Both the position numbers and the translations under genes were made by a program. Of a DNA stretch of 64,000 bases, positions 10,905 to 22,200 are shown in pieces. Position 1 is the first letter of the stretch. Each line of letters starts with the position of its first letter. Below the pieces are notes generated by a model, which was not told the origin of the DNA, did not search any database, and worked only from the letters and a program-made list of their open reading frames with translations. The stretch is taken from positions 1 to 64,000 of the forward strand of contig JAXIVH010000327.1 of the NCBI GenBank assembly GCA_036785325.1, given 5' to 3'. The stretch comes from Urophycis tenuis. Taxonomy: Eukaryota > Chordata > Actinopteri > Gadiformes > Phycidae.

Positions 10905-11951
10905 CAGTGTTTCACACAGGATTTTTGTAGACTATGGTGGAGGGCTCGCAATCCTCTAGGGGGTCCGTGGGCATGCCCCCCCAGGAGAAAAAATTCAGTA
11001 GATTTCATTTAAATGCATCGATCTGGTGAATTTTGAAAACAATTTATGACATATCAATTACTGACAAATTACTTACAAACTGCTGGTACTGATATGAATG
11101 TTGATGATACAATGTGTCATACTAAATGGGGTTGAGGAGTTTTCAGAAAGCATTTATACAAAAATGACTAAAACACAGCGCTGAGTGTTTATACTACTAG
11201 TGAACTGTCAAGCACGCAGCTGGGGGGGGGGGTGGGGGGGTCGCAAGGACGCCTTGCCATGGCGACGGGGTGAAACAGAACGTTGGGGAGCCAATCCAGC
11301 CGCGAGGATTTCCCCTTCTATTAAACGCTGCAGCCCACCTGTGTTGGCATATTATTGAGCTGCTAGTGAAGTCTATTTAACTAGGTGAAATGAGTCCGGG
11401 CCAGAGCTAGTGAGCGGAGCGCGAGCAAGCGAGGAGCGGATGGAATATTGCTGGAGCGTGGAGCGGCTTTTTATTCAGACGCCGGAGCCGCCGCTCTGTT
11501 CCGCTCCAGTGTCGCTCCGATACCGCTCACACCACGAGTCTGACATGCCCAAATCCAAACGTGTGTCTTCTTGTTGCATTTGTCTATCTATTAAAATAAA
11601 TGTTCTATGACTGAAATATATTGCCGTTGCTCTTAGTTCTTTAGTATGTACGTTTTCTGTTTAAGGTGGCAATTCGTAGTAGATTATTTCTCCCTTATTT
11701 AAATTGGAGCGAGCGTGGAGCGATTTCAGTGGAGCGGCATGATTTTTAAGTGGAGCGGGGAGCGAAAATGAGCGGAGCGGCCGGACGCGATTTAGAGCGA
11801 GGAGCGGCCGAGAGAACAGCTGAGAGGAGCGGAATATTCGCACCGCTCAGCTCTGCTCACTAGCTCTGGTCCGGGCGGATATTGAAACTATGGCGGCCGA
11901 AATTAGACTATGGCGGTGCGCCATAGTCTCATCAATGTGTGGGAAACACTG
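10905..11951. mobile_element. non-autonomous hAT element (outer of a nested pair)
   Basis: The left end is CAGTGTTTCACACAGG and the right end is TGTGTGGGAAACACTG, imperfect terminal inverted repeats of hAT type. A perfect 8-bp target duplication CCTCCAAT flanks it (10897-10904 and 11952-11959). There is no transposase coding. A second hAT element is inserted inside it. Confidence 0.85.
11402..11868. mobile_element. non-autonomous hAT element (inner)
   Basis: The 467-bp element has perfect 14-bp terminal inverted repeats CAGAGCTAGTGAGC and an 8-bp duplication GTCCGGGC (11394-11401 and 11869-11876). Its body is rich in GGAGCG motifs on one strand and their complement on the other. It has no coding capacity. 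Confidence 0.9.
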
Positions 11952-11959
11952 CCTCCAAT

Positions 11960-12974
11960 ATACAAGCAAACAAGCAACAAGCAAATGCAAACAGTGAAAT
12001 TATTATCTTGAGTATGCAAGTTTTACAGAAAAGGCTGAAAAATATTTGTCTTTAAATTACCTTGCAGTTTAAATGGCCAACTCAATTAGAACAGTCAACA
12101 TTTCCTTCTAAACTTAGTTTGAGGTAATCTGGGATGAAACCGATTCATAGGCATGATATATGGAAGGGTTATTTTTCTCACGTGTGGGTACACTGTTGAA
12201 TTTGTAATAACTTTATTTTTCTTCTGTTCATTTTGTACTTGTAGACAGGACACAATAGTGTTCACTTATTCACTTATTGCACTTGTACTAGTGTCTCCTC
12301 ATCTTATGTTTAGACTAACGGCATAGCTATTAGACCATATTATGAATATTATGGCTCACAATATTACTAATGATTGGCGTGTCTCGTCTTGGAGGAAGCC
12401 TTGTCTTCAAAGTTGGGAAGGCCTTCTGCGCAGGCCTGGTGTTGGTGTCCTGTCAGATATAAATGACAGAACGGCAGTCAGTGATGACCATAGTGAGTGA
12501 CCATAGTTGGTTTGCGTCCGTTGCTGCAGGGTGACTTGTTAGCTGCTGTTATGTGTTGTAGGTCAGTTACTGTTTTGCGATGATGCTGACATCAAAACCA
12601 AAGATACTGTGTCCACACACGAGCAGCTAGAAAACAATGTGGGGTTGCTCACCATGTGTGTAGCTGAGGTGTGTTCCGGGTTCAGTTCTGCTAGCCTGAA
12701 CTCTGCTAACAGTTCCTGAGTCCTGAGTCTCCGAGAGCCCCAGTCTGCTCACCATCTAGGACACAACACGCCACAGTAGGATCTCAACTCATCGAGTTTA
12801 AGCGTGAAACAACCCTGAAGACACACCCAGGGTCTGCTTTGCCAGTCGGGGGAGTCTCAACGCCCAAGGAGTTCCTCACCGGAGGGGACTTTAGGGTTCC
12901 TAGCCTGTCTCCTCTCCACAGCTCTCTCTTGCCAACTCGCTAAAACGCTGCTGTTCTCGCTCTCTGATCTCTGT
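11960..12974. other. no gene seen
   Basis: Unique-looking sequence without a supported exon. Short open frames lack acceptable splice sites or similarity. Confidence 0.5.
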
Positions 12975-13150
12975 GTAAAAGGGTAAACGCTTTTGTCCAA
13001 AGCGACTTACAATCAGTACATTTGTGGGGTTTGACATGTGGACAGTTGGAGGAGGAGGGGGGGATCAAGGGGATTGAACCGCCGACCCTACGGTTAGTGG
13101 ACGACCCGCTCTGTCCACCTGCTCTTCCCACTGAGCTCTACCCACCCGTG
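12975..13150 (-). mobile_element. tRNA-headed SINE
   Basis: Read on the minus strand: a tRNA-like head (GAGCTCAGTGGGAAGAGCAG), a B-box-like CGGTTCAATCC, a GGA-rich middle, CCACATGTCAAACCCC, then the tail AAGTCGCTTTGGACAAAAGC. It is the most complete copy near the left side of the window. Confidence 0.8.
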
Positions 13151-13261
13151 TAATGCTCACCGCTCCCCTCTCAAATCCGCACCGAGCGCAAAACTGACAA
13201 GTTGGGACTTCTACAGGGGAGCAGAGCCTGGTGATGTCACAGGGGTCAGCCTTGTTCTTGT

Positions 13262-13480
13262 ATTCACATTCAAGATTCAAGAAGTGTTTATTGTCATCCC
13301 ATTCAGGACATGACGAGATTGCAGTAGCTGACACAATAGTAGTGCATTCAATTGAATGTTTTTAAAAGAAAACAATAAATGGAGAGGTTAGAAAAGATAA
13401 GAGGCCATAAAAATAGCCATATGGCCCACACATACTAAAAACAATGCAGACACACATACGGAATGATGGAATGTAGGAAT
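13262..13480 (-). mobile_element. LINE 3' end fragment
   Basis: The sequence reads as the reverse complement of a 3' end that closes in GACAATAAACACTTCTTGAA followed by TTGAATC-type repeats. This is a common fish LINE tail. No coding remains. Confidence 0.45.
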
Positions 13481-13510
13481 GACGGTAAACAAATATCTTT
13501 TCAGCAGGCG

Positions 13511-15747
13511 CGTTGTTAGACCTGGTTAGACTGTTACACCTGGTTAGACCATTAGACCTGGTTAGACCGTTATACCTGGTTAGACCGTTAGACCTGGCTA
13601 GACCATTCGACCTGGTTAGACCGTTAGACCTGGTTAGACTGTTAGACATCGTTAGACCGTTATACCTGGTTAGACCTGGCTAGAACGTTAGACCTGGTTA
13701 GACCATTAGACCTGGTTAGACCGTTAGACCGGGTTAGACTGTTTGACCTGGTTAGACCTGGTTAGTCCGTTAGACCTGGCTAGACCGTTAGACCTGGTTA
13801 GACCGTTAAACCGTTAGACCTGGTTAGACAGTTAGACCTGGTTAGACCGTTAGACCTGATTAGACAGTTAGACCTGGTTAGACCGTTAGACCTGGTTAGA
13901 CCGTTAGACCTGGTTAGACCTGGTTAGACCTGGTTAGACTGTAAGACCTGGTTATACCATTAGACCTGGTTAGACCGTTAGACCGGGTTAGACTGTTTGA
14001 CCTGGTTAGACCTGGTTAGTCCGTTAGACCGTTAGACCTGGCTAGACCGTTAGACCTGGTTAGTCCGTTAGACCGTTAGACCTGGCTAGACCGTTAGACC
14101 TGGTTAGACCTGGTTAGACCGTTAGACCTGGTTAGACAGTTAGACCTGGTTAGACCGTTAGACCTGGTTAGACCTTGTTAGACCTGGTTAGACTGTTAGA
14201 CCTGGTTAGACCATTAGACCTGGTTAGACCGTTAGACCGGGTTAAACTGTTTGACCTGGTTAGACCTGGTTAGTCCGTTAGACCTGGCTAGACCGTTAGA
14301 CCTGGTTAGACCTGGTTAGGCCGTTAGACCTGGTTAGACCGTTAGACCTGGTTAGACCTGGTTAGGCCATTAGACCTGGTTAGACTGTTAGACCTGGTTA
14401 GACCTTGTTAGGCCGTTAGACCTGGTTAGACAGTTAGACCTGGTTAGACCGTTAGACCTGGTTAGACAGTTAGACCTGGTTAGACCGTTAGACCTGGTTA
14501 GACCGTTAGACCGGGTTAGACTGTTTCACCTGGTTAGACCGTTAGACCTGGCTAGACCGTTAGGCCTGGTTAGACCTGGTTAGACCGTTAGACCTGGTTA
14601 GACAGTAAGACCTGGTTAGACAGTTAGACCTGGTTAGACCGTTAGACGTGGTTAGACAGTTAGACCTGGTTAGACCGTTAGACCTGGTTAGACCGTTAGA
14701 CCTGGTTAGACTGTTTGACCTGTTTAGACCTGGTTAGTCCGTTAGACCGTTAGACCTGGTTAGACCTTGTTAGGCCGTTAGACCTGGTTAGACAGTTAGA
14801 CCTGGTTAGACCGTTAGACCTGGTTAGACAGTTAGACCTGGTTAGACCGTTAGACCTGGTTAGACCGTTAGACCTGGTTAGACAGTTAGACCTTGTTAGA
14901 CCGTTAGACCTGGTTAGACAGTTAGACCTGGTTAGACCGTTAGACCTGGTTAGACAGTTAGACCTGGTTAGACCGTTAGACCTGGTTAGACCGTTAGACC
15001 TGGTTAGACAGTTAGACCTGGTTAGACCTGGTTAGTCCGTTAGACCTGGTTAGACCGATAGACCTTGTTAGACCGTTAGACCTGGTTAGACAGTTAGACC
15101 TGGTTAGACCGTTAGACCTGGTTAGACCTGGTAAGACCGTTATACCTGGTTAGACCGTTAGACCTGGCTAGACCGTTAGACCTGGTTAGACCGTTAGACC
15201 GTTAGACCTGGTTAGACCATTAGACCTGGTTAGACAGTTAGACCTGGTTAGACCGTTAGACCTGGTTAGACAGTTAGACCTGGTTAGACCGTTAGACCTG
15301 GTTAGACCGTTAGACCTTGTTAGACCGTTAGACCTGGTAAGACCGATAGACCTGGTTAGACAGTTAGACCTGGTTAGACAGTAAGACCTGGTAAGACAGT
15401 AAGACCTGGTTAGACCGTTAGACCTGGTTAGACCTTGTTAGACCGTTAGACCTGGTTAGACAGTTAGACCTGGTTAGACTTGGTTAGACAGTTAGACCCA
15501 TGGTTAGACAGTTAGACCTGGTTAGACAGTTAGACCTTGTTAGACCGTTAGACCTGGTTAGACAGTTAGACCTGGTTAGACAGTTAGACCTGGTTAGACC
15601 TGGTTAGACGGTTAGACCTGGTTAGACCGTTAGACCTGGTTAGACCGTTAGACCTGGTTAGACCTGGTTAGACCGTTAGACCTGGTTAGACCGTTAGACC
15701 TGGTTAGACCTGGTTAGACCGTTAGACCTGGTTAGACAGTTAGACCT
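13511..15747. repeat. 2.2-kb minisatellite, GTTAGACCTG family
   Basis: About 2.24 kb is made of 9-bp half-units (GTTAGACCT and GGTTAGACC) forming an 18-bp unit CCGTTAGACCTGGTTAGA. Frequent variants read CAGTTAGACC, CTGTTAGACC and GGCTAGACC. Runs of the same variants recur, so blocks were amplified together. Open frames inside are artefacts of the repeat. Confidence 0.95.
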
Positions 15748-16372
15748 GGGCATTCGAGGCTATAGCCCAGGATCTCTGTGCCGTCAAATAAAAAACAAAA
15801 AAACCCCCGTGGCTTCCTGGGAGCTGAGCCCCCCAAAAGTCGATGGCCCTGCTTTTCAAGCCATACAGCTTAATTCCACAGCATCACTGCTTAATGTCAC
15901 AACATACAACAAGGTTTGTTAGCAACAAGCCATAAAGAAAGCAAAAAGAAATGACAGCATAAACATGTTAAAAATCAGGCTTTAACATCTCTTGCCTTGT
16001 CTCCACAGAATTACTGGACCACTGTGACCGCAAGACAAGATTCTGTCAAGACCATCAGACTATCCATCAACTAAACTGTATTTAAAGCATGTCATAAGCG
16101 GCATCTGTTGTTTCTGTTGGTGTCTAGTTTCGAATATAATTTGGTTTAATAATGTCAAATGATTGTATCCTTTTGGTGTAGTATGTCTCTACATGTGGTT
16201 TCTAATGACAGCGTCGTTCATCATTTACAGCATCACACTGTGTTTGTTTACTGTATCAGCTCTAGTTTTGGTCTAATTTGATACCAAAGTGTGGTTTATC
16301 ACTTCTCCATTAGTGTACCATGAAATAATGTGTGACTCATTTTTCTTACTGAAAGAAGCGGTTTGATGTAAT
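15748..16372. other. no certain gene; weak terminal-exon candidate 16009-16074
   Basis: A strong acceptor (CTTGCCTTGTCTCCACAG) precedes 21 codons, NYWTTVTARQDSVKTIRLSI plus one, and then TAA at 16072. This could be a small last exon, but no upstream partner can be shown. The rest is unique-looking AT-rich sequence up to the gypsy insertion. Confidence 0.2.
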
Positions 16373-17408
16373 TGTAGCCCAGGCTTTAAAAGTAACATAA
16401 TTTTAATTAAAATTATCCCATTTTAATTGTGAAAAAAACAATTCATTAGAAAAAAGTAATTGAGCAGTCATTAACATTCTAAAAGTAATTCATTTTATTT
16501 AGAAATAAATAAATAGTTAATTGAAATGTATTGTATGGTTTAAAAACTTAAGTCTTAAAAATTCTACGTGGCAGAGGGCTACGTAGAGTGGGTTTCCCCA
16601 ATAGCCAATCAGTGAGCCCCCTGTGCTCCAGGTGATCAGCCTCGTAAGTTACGTCCCGTCTTCACTGCCTGGTTAACGGAGGTCTGTTATGGTTGCTGCC
16701 TCGTGTGCTTGATTAAAAAAAAAACGGAGATAAGCTGTTTTCATCCGCGGGACCGGACGATTTCTAACCACGGGGTCAGGGTAATTACTGGAACCCTCGT
16801 TCCAAAACTGATCACTCGGTCAGGTTTTTTCTGTGATGCACAATTGATGAGGTCCATGGTCCACTGTCCATCGGAGAGTTTCCAGTTGGATGTGTGTGAA
16901 GTGTTCCAGAGATCCAGAGAGACTGCGTCCAGAATCAAGATCCATAGATTCCCAGTGTGAGCTGGGTGGCGAGCTACCTTGAAACCTCTGACACTGAACC
17001 CTGAGAGAGGCGAAGAATTCCTTCCATTCTTCCATCCCCCCTCCCTCACGGACAGTGTGGTAGGACCAAATACACGTACACTGATATACACTTGACCCGG
17101 ATCTGACGAACAGAAAAAAAGGGCCCCAACGGTAACCTTGGGACATAGGGTTTTATTTTGCCGGCTTTATTATTTTAGTTTGTTATTTTTTCATTGTTGT
17201 ATTTTCATTGTGTTATTGTGTTATTGTTCTCAATGTGTTATTGTTTATTAATAACAAGTGGCCACACACAAAAACCATTGTTGCCTGTGTGTTTCATTGC
17301 CCAACACTAAAAGCTCTCACTAACCTATAGTCTTCCATTACTGGTCCATCCATTAATATTAAATATTACTTACCTGTGCTCTGTTATCTCATCATAATTA
17401 GGGTTACA
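16373..17408 (+). repeat. 5' LTR of gypsy element
   Basis: It starts TGTAGCCCAGGC and ends AATTAGGGTTACA. The length equals that of the 3' LTR. It should contain the promoter, but I could not place a TATA box or start site with confidence. Confidence 0.95.
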
Positions 17409-17412
17409 GAAT

Positions 17413-17430
17413 TGGCGAGCCAGCCAGGAG
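17413..17430 (+). promoter_or_regulatory. primer-binding site, tRNA-Arg
   Basis: Four bases after the LTR, TGGCGAGCCAGCCAGGAG is complementary over 18 nt to the 3' end of vertebrate tRNA-Arg(ACG) including CCA, as I remember that tRNA. This tRNA would prime minus-strand DNA synthesis. Confidence 0.8.
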
Positions 17431-17532
17431 AGCTGTGTTGAGTGTGAAACTGTCAACTTTATTTTGTGTGTACAAGTTGCTGAGTTTAAAGGTAGATTCC
17501 CTCAAAGAACAATAGAAAAGAAATACGGCAAA

Positions 17533-19299
17533 ATGGAAATAGTAATGCAGGAATCAGTGGCAATTCCCCATTCGGTAGTGGTTAGTGGGTTAACTGGGAC
17601 AGAGAGTGATGATGAAGTTTCTACTTACCTTCAGCAATATGGTTCCATCAGTCGTTTTCTTCGAATAGATGATCCCAAATCAGATTTCCACAGACATGTC
17701 ATTGTGGAGTTCACACATGGCACTGCTATGGAAGCTTTAGAGCCCCTATTGCCCCTTAAGCTTCCAAGCCCCACCCAGACCAGCATTGTGTATGAATTGA
17801 AGAGCTTAGCTAGTGTTTACACCCTAGATGCCAGAAACAAGGCTACCAAAACATACATGGAACACCTGCAGGACATTGCCAAGGTGAGTGGAACATCATT
17901 AGAGCAACTGCTGAAAGAAGAGCTGGCACATCTTGCTTTGTCTACAGCTAGCACACTGTCCTCTTTACCTCAGCCTCACCAAAGTCCCTCACCTGAGCAG
18001 AGCCCACTCTCCCAAACGGAACCACCTGATCAGGGAAATGTGTCATCCTCTCCACGCCCTTCCTCTGTTGGCCCATCTGATCTTGCAGCTGGAGAATCTT
18101 CTCACGATGAGGGTCAGCCTCATACCTCTTCGATCCTCACAAAAAACCTGACCGAGTCAACCTTGTTGCCAACTCCTCCAGTTGTCACTGGTACCACAGC
18201 TCAGCCCACCATAGACTTGAATCCCCCCAGCATTCAACGAGTGGTGGTCGAACACGTTGTCCGCAGCAGTGAAAGCCCATCACACCTTTCTACACCAGGT
18301 AGGCTTCGAGCTTTCTCAGGGAAATGTCCACGTCCCAATAACGAAGCAGATTTTGACACATGGCGTACCAGTGTGGAAGTTCTCATGAAGGACCCCTCAG
18401 TCTCCGACTCACACTGCACGCATCGCATCCTTGACAGTCTCCTCCCTCCTGCGTCGGAGATGACTAAGCACCTTGGCCCACATGCTAAACCTTTGGCCTA
18501 TCTTGAACTACTGGACTCCGCCTATGGAACAGTTGAAGATGGCGATGAACTATATGCCAGGTTCATGAGTACACTTCAAAATGATGGGGAGAAACCATCT
18601 GCTTTCCTGCAGAGGCTGCATGTGGCACTGAGCACAACTATGAGACGTGGGGGTGTGTCCTCCCATGACTTCGACCAGCAGCTTTTAAAGCAGTTCTGCC
18701 GCGGCTGCTGGGAAAATTCCTTAATAGTCGACCTTCAGCTTGAACAAAGAAAGAAGAATCCACCATCCTTTGCAGAACTGTTGCTGCTATTAAGGACAGA
18801 AGAGGATAAACAGGCGGCAAAAATGAGTCGCATGAAACAGCATTTGGGCAGCACCAAACCTGCTTATAGTGCCAGTAAACAGCGTGTCATGTCTCATTTT
18901 CAAACAGCACATGCCACTTCCGATTCAGATTATTGCACTGAAGTTGAGATGCTGAGAAAACAAATATCAGACCTTAGTGCCCAGCTTAGTAGCATGACAG
19001 TTGAGGGTCAAAGACAGAAATTGCCCAAACAGAAAGCAAAGTCCCTCGCTTCCAGTGCTAAAGCCGAGGCTCACCTCATGAAAACGAAGGGACCAACTCA
19101 CCAGAGCTCCGTTAGCAAAATGAGCAGCAAACCACGCCCTTGGTACTGCTTCCGGTGTGGGGAGGATGGTCATATCGTCTCAGCGTGTGACAATGAGCCA
19201 AATCCGTCCCTCGTGGCAGCAAAGAAAAAACAGCTGAGGGAGAGGCAGGCTGCTTGGGAGTCCTCAAATTCCCTTGGCAACCAGGCACATTTAAACTAA
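17533..19299 (+). CDS. gag: gypsy Gag, PNMA-like
   Basis: The first in-frame ATG (17533) gives 588 residues. Residues about 10-90 (VVVSGLTGTESDDEVSTYL, then SISRFLRIDD and HVIVEF) look like the RRM-like N-terminal domain of PNMA proteins. A Ser/Pro-rich linker follows. The capsid region starts at LRAFSGKCPRPNNEADFDTW and runs through LLDSAYGTVEDGDELYARF and AFLQRLHVAL, resembling the PNMA/gypsy capsid fold. Near the C-terminus is one CCHC zinc knuckle, CFRCGEDGHIVSAC. Gag would assemble particles and bind the element RNA. The ORF ends at TAA 19297-19299 directly after a slippery heptamer, so some ribosomes continue into Pol. It overlaps the pol frame by about 45 nt. Confidence 0.9.
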   Translation: MEIVMQESVAIPHSVVVSGLTGTESDDEVSTYLQQYGSISRFLRIDDPKSDFHRHVIVEFTHGTAMEALEPLLPLKLPSPTQTSIVYELKSLASVYTLDARNKATKTYMEHLQDIAKVSGTSLEQLLKEELAHLALSTASTLSSLPQPHQSPSPEQSPLSQTEPPDQGNVSSSPRPSSVGPSDLAAGESSHDEGQPHTSSILTKNLTESTLLPTPPVVTGTTAQPTIDLNPPSIQRVVVEHVVRSSESPSHLSTPGRLRAFSGKCPRPNNEADFDTWRTSVEVLMKDPSVSDSHCTHRILDSLLPPASEMTKHLGPHAKPLAYLELLDSAYGTVEDGDELYARFMSTLQNDGEKPSAFLQRLHVALSTTMRRGGVSSHDFDQQLLKQFCRGCWENSLIVDLQLEQRKKNPPSFAELLLLLRTEEDKQAAKMSRMKQHLGSTKPAYSASKQRVMSHFQTAHATSDSDYCTEVEMLRKQISDLSAQLSSMTVEGQRQKLPKQKAKSLASSAKAEAHLMKTKGPTHQSSVSKMSSKPRPWYCFRCGEDGHIVSACDNEPNPSLVAAKKKQLRERQAAWESSNSLGNQAHLN

Positions 19300-22200
19300 T
19301 ATCTGCTCCCATAGAGGGACATATGGGAGCGACACCTGACAAATCCAGTCCCACAAGTGAAAAACCTGCCTGGAGGAGAGTTCAAAATAAGAGGAAGCTC
19401 AGTACCCTTCCTCTTGGCCTTGTGGGAACTAAAACCACAGCTCAGGTAGCTATTGCGGGAAAAGACATCACTTGTCTTATAGATACAGGTTCACAGGTGA
19501 CCACAGTGCCCCAGTCTTTTTATGAGCAACATCTGCCAGGTTTGACCATCCATCCATTAGACAATCTTCTTGACGTGGAGGGTGCCAACGGCCAACTAGT
19601 CCCCTACTTAGGATACATTGAGCTCTCTGTCACCTTTCCAAAAGACTTCGTAGGGACTGACATGGAAGTCCAAACCTTGGCGTTGGTTGTTCCCCACCTC
19701 AGACCTGCAGTCCATGAACAGGTACTTATTGGCACCAACACTCTTGACGCCCTGTATGCTGACTTTCAGGATGACCCAAATCTCTCTACCTTCCAACCAT
19801 TACCTTATGGTTATAGAGCTGTCCTCAAAATCCTCAAACTGCGTCAGAAAAGCTCCACAAGTGGTAGCCTTGGCTGGGCGAAGATGGTTGGAAAGATACC
19901 TGAGGTTGTTCCAGCAGGACAGACAGTAGTCATCGAAAGCATGGCTAATGTCTCCAGTGCTCATTCTGAGAAGTATGTCATCATTGAACAACCATCAGCA
20001 TCCTCCTTACCCAGTGGCCTCTTGGTCACAGCAAGTTTAATCAGATTGCCAACAAAACAACCTTGCCACCTACCTGTTGTTTTGAAAAATGAAACAGAAC
20101 ATGACATTACAATTCCGTCCAAGACAATATTGGCAGATGTGAATTCTGTTTTGAGAGTTTTACATAAAGAACAAACAGTAAAAGAACCAAAACCCCCCGA
20201 CATACAAAGGGAGTCCCCCCAACCGTTAAAACTGAGCTTTGACTTTGGAGACTCACCTTTACCCCCTGAATGGAGGGAACGGGTAACAAACATGTTAAAC
20301 TCCATGCCAGACGTCTTCTCCCATCACGACCTGGATTTTGGACATACAGACAAAGTTAAACATCATATCAGGCTCAGTGATGAAACCCCTTTCAAGTTCA
20401 GACCACGTCCGATACACCCCCATGATGTGGATGCAGTGAGAAAACACCTGCAGGAGCTCCTTGATTCAGGGGTTATTCGAGAGTCTGAGTCCCCGTTCGC
20501 ATCCCCTATTGTCGTTGTCAGGAAGAAGGATGGTTCTGTTCGTCTTTGTATAGATTTCAGGAAGTTAAACCTTCAGACAATTAAGGATGCCTATGCTCTC
20601 CCAAAGCTCGAGGAGGCATTCTCTGCTCTGGCTGGGTCAAAGTGGTTCTCCGTTCTGGACCTCAAATCGGGGTACTATCAGATCGAAATGGAAGAATCAG
20701 ACAAGCAAAAGACAGCGTTTGTTTGCCCGCTAGGATTTTGGGAGTTCAGTCGAATGCCCCAAGGTATCACGAACGCGCCGTCAACATTCCAACGATTGAT
20801 GGAGAAATGTGTTGGAGAGATGAACCTTAAAGAGGTTTTAGTGTTCATTGACGACCTGATTGTTTTTTCATCTTCATTGGAGGAGCACGAACAGCGCCTG
20901 AAGCGTGTCTTGGAACGGCTGAGGGAATACGGACTGAAGTTAGCCCCAGGCAAGTGTAAATTTTTTCAGGCCTCTGTCAGATATCTTGGTCATGTCGTTT
21001 CTGAGGAGGGTGTAAAAACAGACCCAGAAAAAGTAAAGGCCCTGACGACGTGGCCTGTCCCCACGAACCTAAAGGAACTCCAGTCCTTTTTAGGTTTCGC
21101 AGGGTATTACAGAAGGTTCATACGGGGGTATTCTCATGTCATCAAGCCCCTAACTGAGTTAACCTCCGGTTATCCACCCCTGCGGAAAGGGAAAAAATCC
21201 AAGAAAGCCACAGGCCAAGAATACTACAACCCAAAGGAGCCTTTTCAGGAAAGATGGACACCCCAGTGTCAGGAAGCATTCCACCTGATAATCCAAAAAT
21301 TGACTTCAGCGCCGGTCTTAGGTTTCGCAGATCCCCAGCTCCCGTATGTTCTGCATACAGATGCCAGCACCCTCGGTGTTGGGGCTGCACTGTACCAGGT
21401 TCAGGATGGCCAACCGAGAGTTATAGCCTTTGCTAGCAGAGGACTCTCAAAGAGCGAAAGGAAGTACCCTGCCCATAAACTCGAATTTCTGGCCCTAAAG
21501 TGGGCGGTTACAGAAAAATTTTCGGATTATTTATATGGGACAGACTTCACTGTGGTTACTGATAGTAACCCATTGACTTACCTTTTAACCTCCGCCAAGC
21601 TAGATGCAACAGGTTATCGGTGGTTATCCAGCCTGTCGACGTTCTCCTTCCAACTTACGTACAGAGCTGGCAAGCGAAACTTGGACGCTGACGCCTTGTC
21701 CCGGCGTTCTCATGGACCTCCAGAGGGCGACCCTATATCACAAAAAGAAAGTGAGAGAATCCGGCAGTTTGCTTTGTACCACCTGAGTGATGCTGACACC
21801 CCACACATTGTTCCTCAGGAGGTGATTCAAGCTATCTGTGATCGACACATGGTCACCAGTGTCGGAGGTGCCAAGGCTGAAAGCTCCAGCCCTGGGTTGA
21901 CCTTAGTTGAATCTCTTGCTCATCAGCCCACAGCCATTCCAGACTGTTTTCAGGAAGAGCAAGTGGATGGGTTTCCTCTAGTACCCTCATTTTCAGAAGA
22001 GGAACTAAGGAAAAGCCAGAGATCCGATCCTGCAATCAATGCAGTGATTGTTCAAATGGAGACTGGTGAATCCCCACCTCCCACCCTCAAAGCAGAGCTG
22101 CCTGAGCTCCCTTTGCTACTGCGAGAGCTCAACAAGCTGGAGCTACGGAATGGAGTGCTCTATCGACAGCGGCGAGATGGACCCAATGTCACCTGCCAGT

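Noticed and set aside
13362..15747. GTTAGACC array as an interstitial telomere or a coding repeat
   Set aside because: The unit is not TTAGGG, and the SNSLTRSNGLTR frame is a direct product of the repeat with no start or splice signals.
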